From: CANHCC01 sp040381555
GTDB lineage: Bacteria; Bacteroidota; Bacteroidia; J057; RFSG01
Reading direction: 5' to 3'
Assembly: GCA_040381555.1 (NCBI GenBank)
Contig: JBEIHC010000133.1
Coordinates: forward strand, 1 to 7,357
DNA length: 7,357 bases
How positions within the stretch are numbered: position 1 is the stretch's first letter; the number at the start of each line of letters is the position of its first letter. A program made the translations under genes and the position numbers. The notes under the pieces are model-generated. The model worked only from the letters and a program-made list of their open reading frames with translations, was not told where the DNA came from and did not search any database. Shown here piece after piece: positions 7,320 through 7,357 of the stretch.

Positions 7320-7346
7320 GTTAAACCTGATATATTCAGGTTTAAC
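7320..7346. repeat. Perfect 11-bp inverted repeat with 5-base loop
   Basis: GTTAAACCTGA (7320-7330) and TCAGGTTTAAC (7336-7346) are exact reverse complements around a TATAT loop. It starts one base after the REP-like palindrome. Stem and loop size suit a factor-independent or two-way terminator, or a small operator. No clear T-run follows within the few bases left, so the function is open. It could serve a convergent gene beyond the right edge. Confidence 0.5.
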
Positions 7347-7357
7347 GGATATTCTAG

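Noticed and set aside
7241..7346. Integron attC-like site (GTTAAAC and GTTTAAC cores)
   Set aside because: The core motifs are in the wrong order for attC, no integrase is present, and the stem structure is explained by two separate inverted repeats.

Overview
The window looks like a chromosomal segment of a member of the Bacteroidota, probably a Cytophagales-like lineage. This rests on three things: gene starts without Shine-Dalgarno sequences, exact TAnnTTTG -7 promoter elements (the Bacteroidota sigma-A type) just before both outward-facing transcription units, and typical Bacteroidota protein families (a BatA-type double-transmembrane protein, and PKD/Ig-like surface-protein remains). The lineage is inferred from these features and not from a database search.

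Layout. Positions 1-2961, minus strand: a two-gene RND efflux operon. A periplasmic adaptor (membrane fusion protein) is followed, through a 4-base ATGA overlap, by an HAE1-type inner-membrane pump that runs off the left edge after 628 codons. No TolC-type outer-membrane gene lies on the promoter side of the adaptor. Positions about 2996-3843: a divergent gap of roughly 850 bases with no intact gene. It holds the decayed remains of a plus-strand PKD/Ig-like repeat surface protein, readable only as pieces in shifted frames with several in-frame stops. Positions 3844-7172, plus strand: a two-gene unit. The first gene is a 711-residue BatA-type membrane protein with a von Willebrand A-like MIDAS domain and a glutamine-amidotransferase-like fold. 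The second, overlapping it by 22 bases, is a 404-residue dihydroorotase-fold protein in which every expected metal ligand is replaced, so it is very probably a pseudoenzyme. Positions 7173-7357: non-coding DNA dense in inverted repeats. These are a terminator-like repeat after the last gene, a nested palindrome resembling dispersed REP-like repeats, and a perfect 11-bp hairpin at the right edge.

How the genes work together. The adaptor and pump form the inner-membrane and periplasmic parts of a proton-driven tripartite efflux system. The BatA-like protein and the dead dihydroorotase homologue are translationally overlapped and so probably made together; their joint role is unknown. They are the most interesting part of the window, together with the surface-protein relic and the right-hand repeat cluster. 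I saw no tRNA, rRNA, CRISPR array, transposase or riboswitch.
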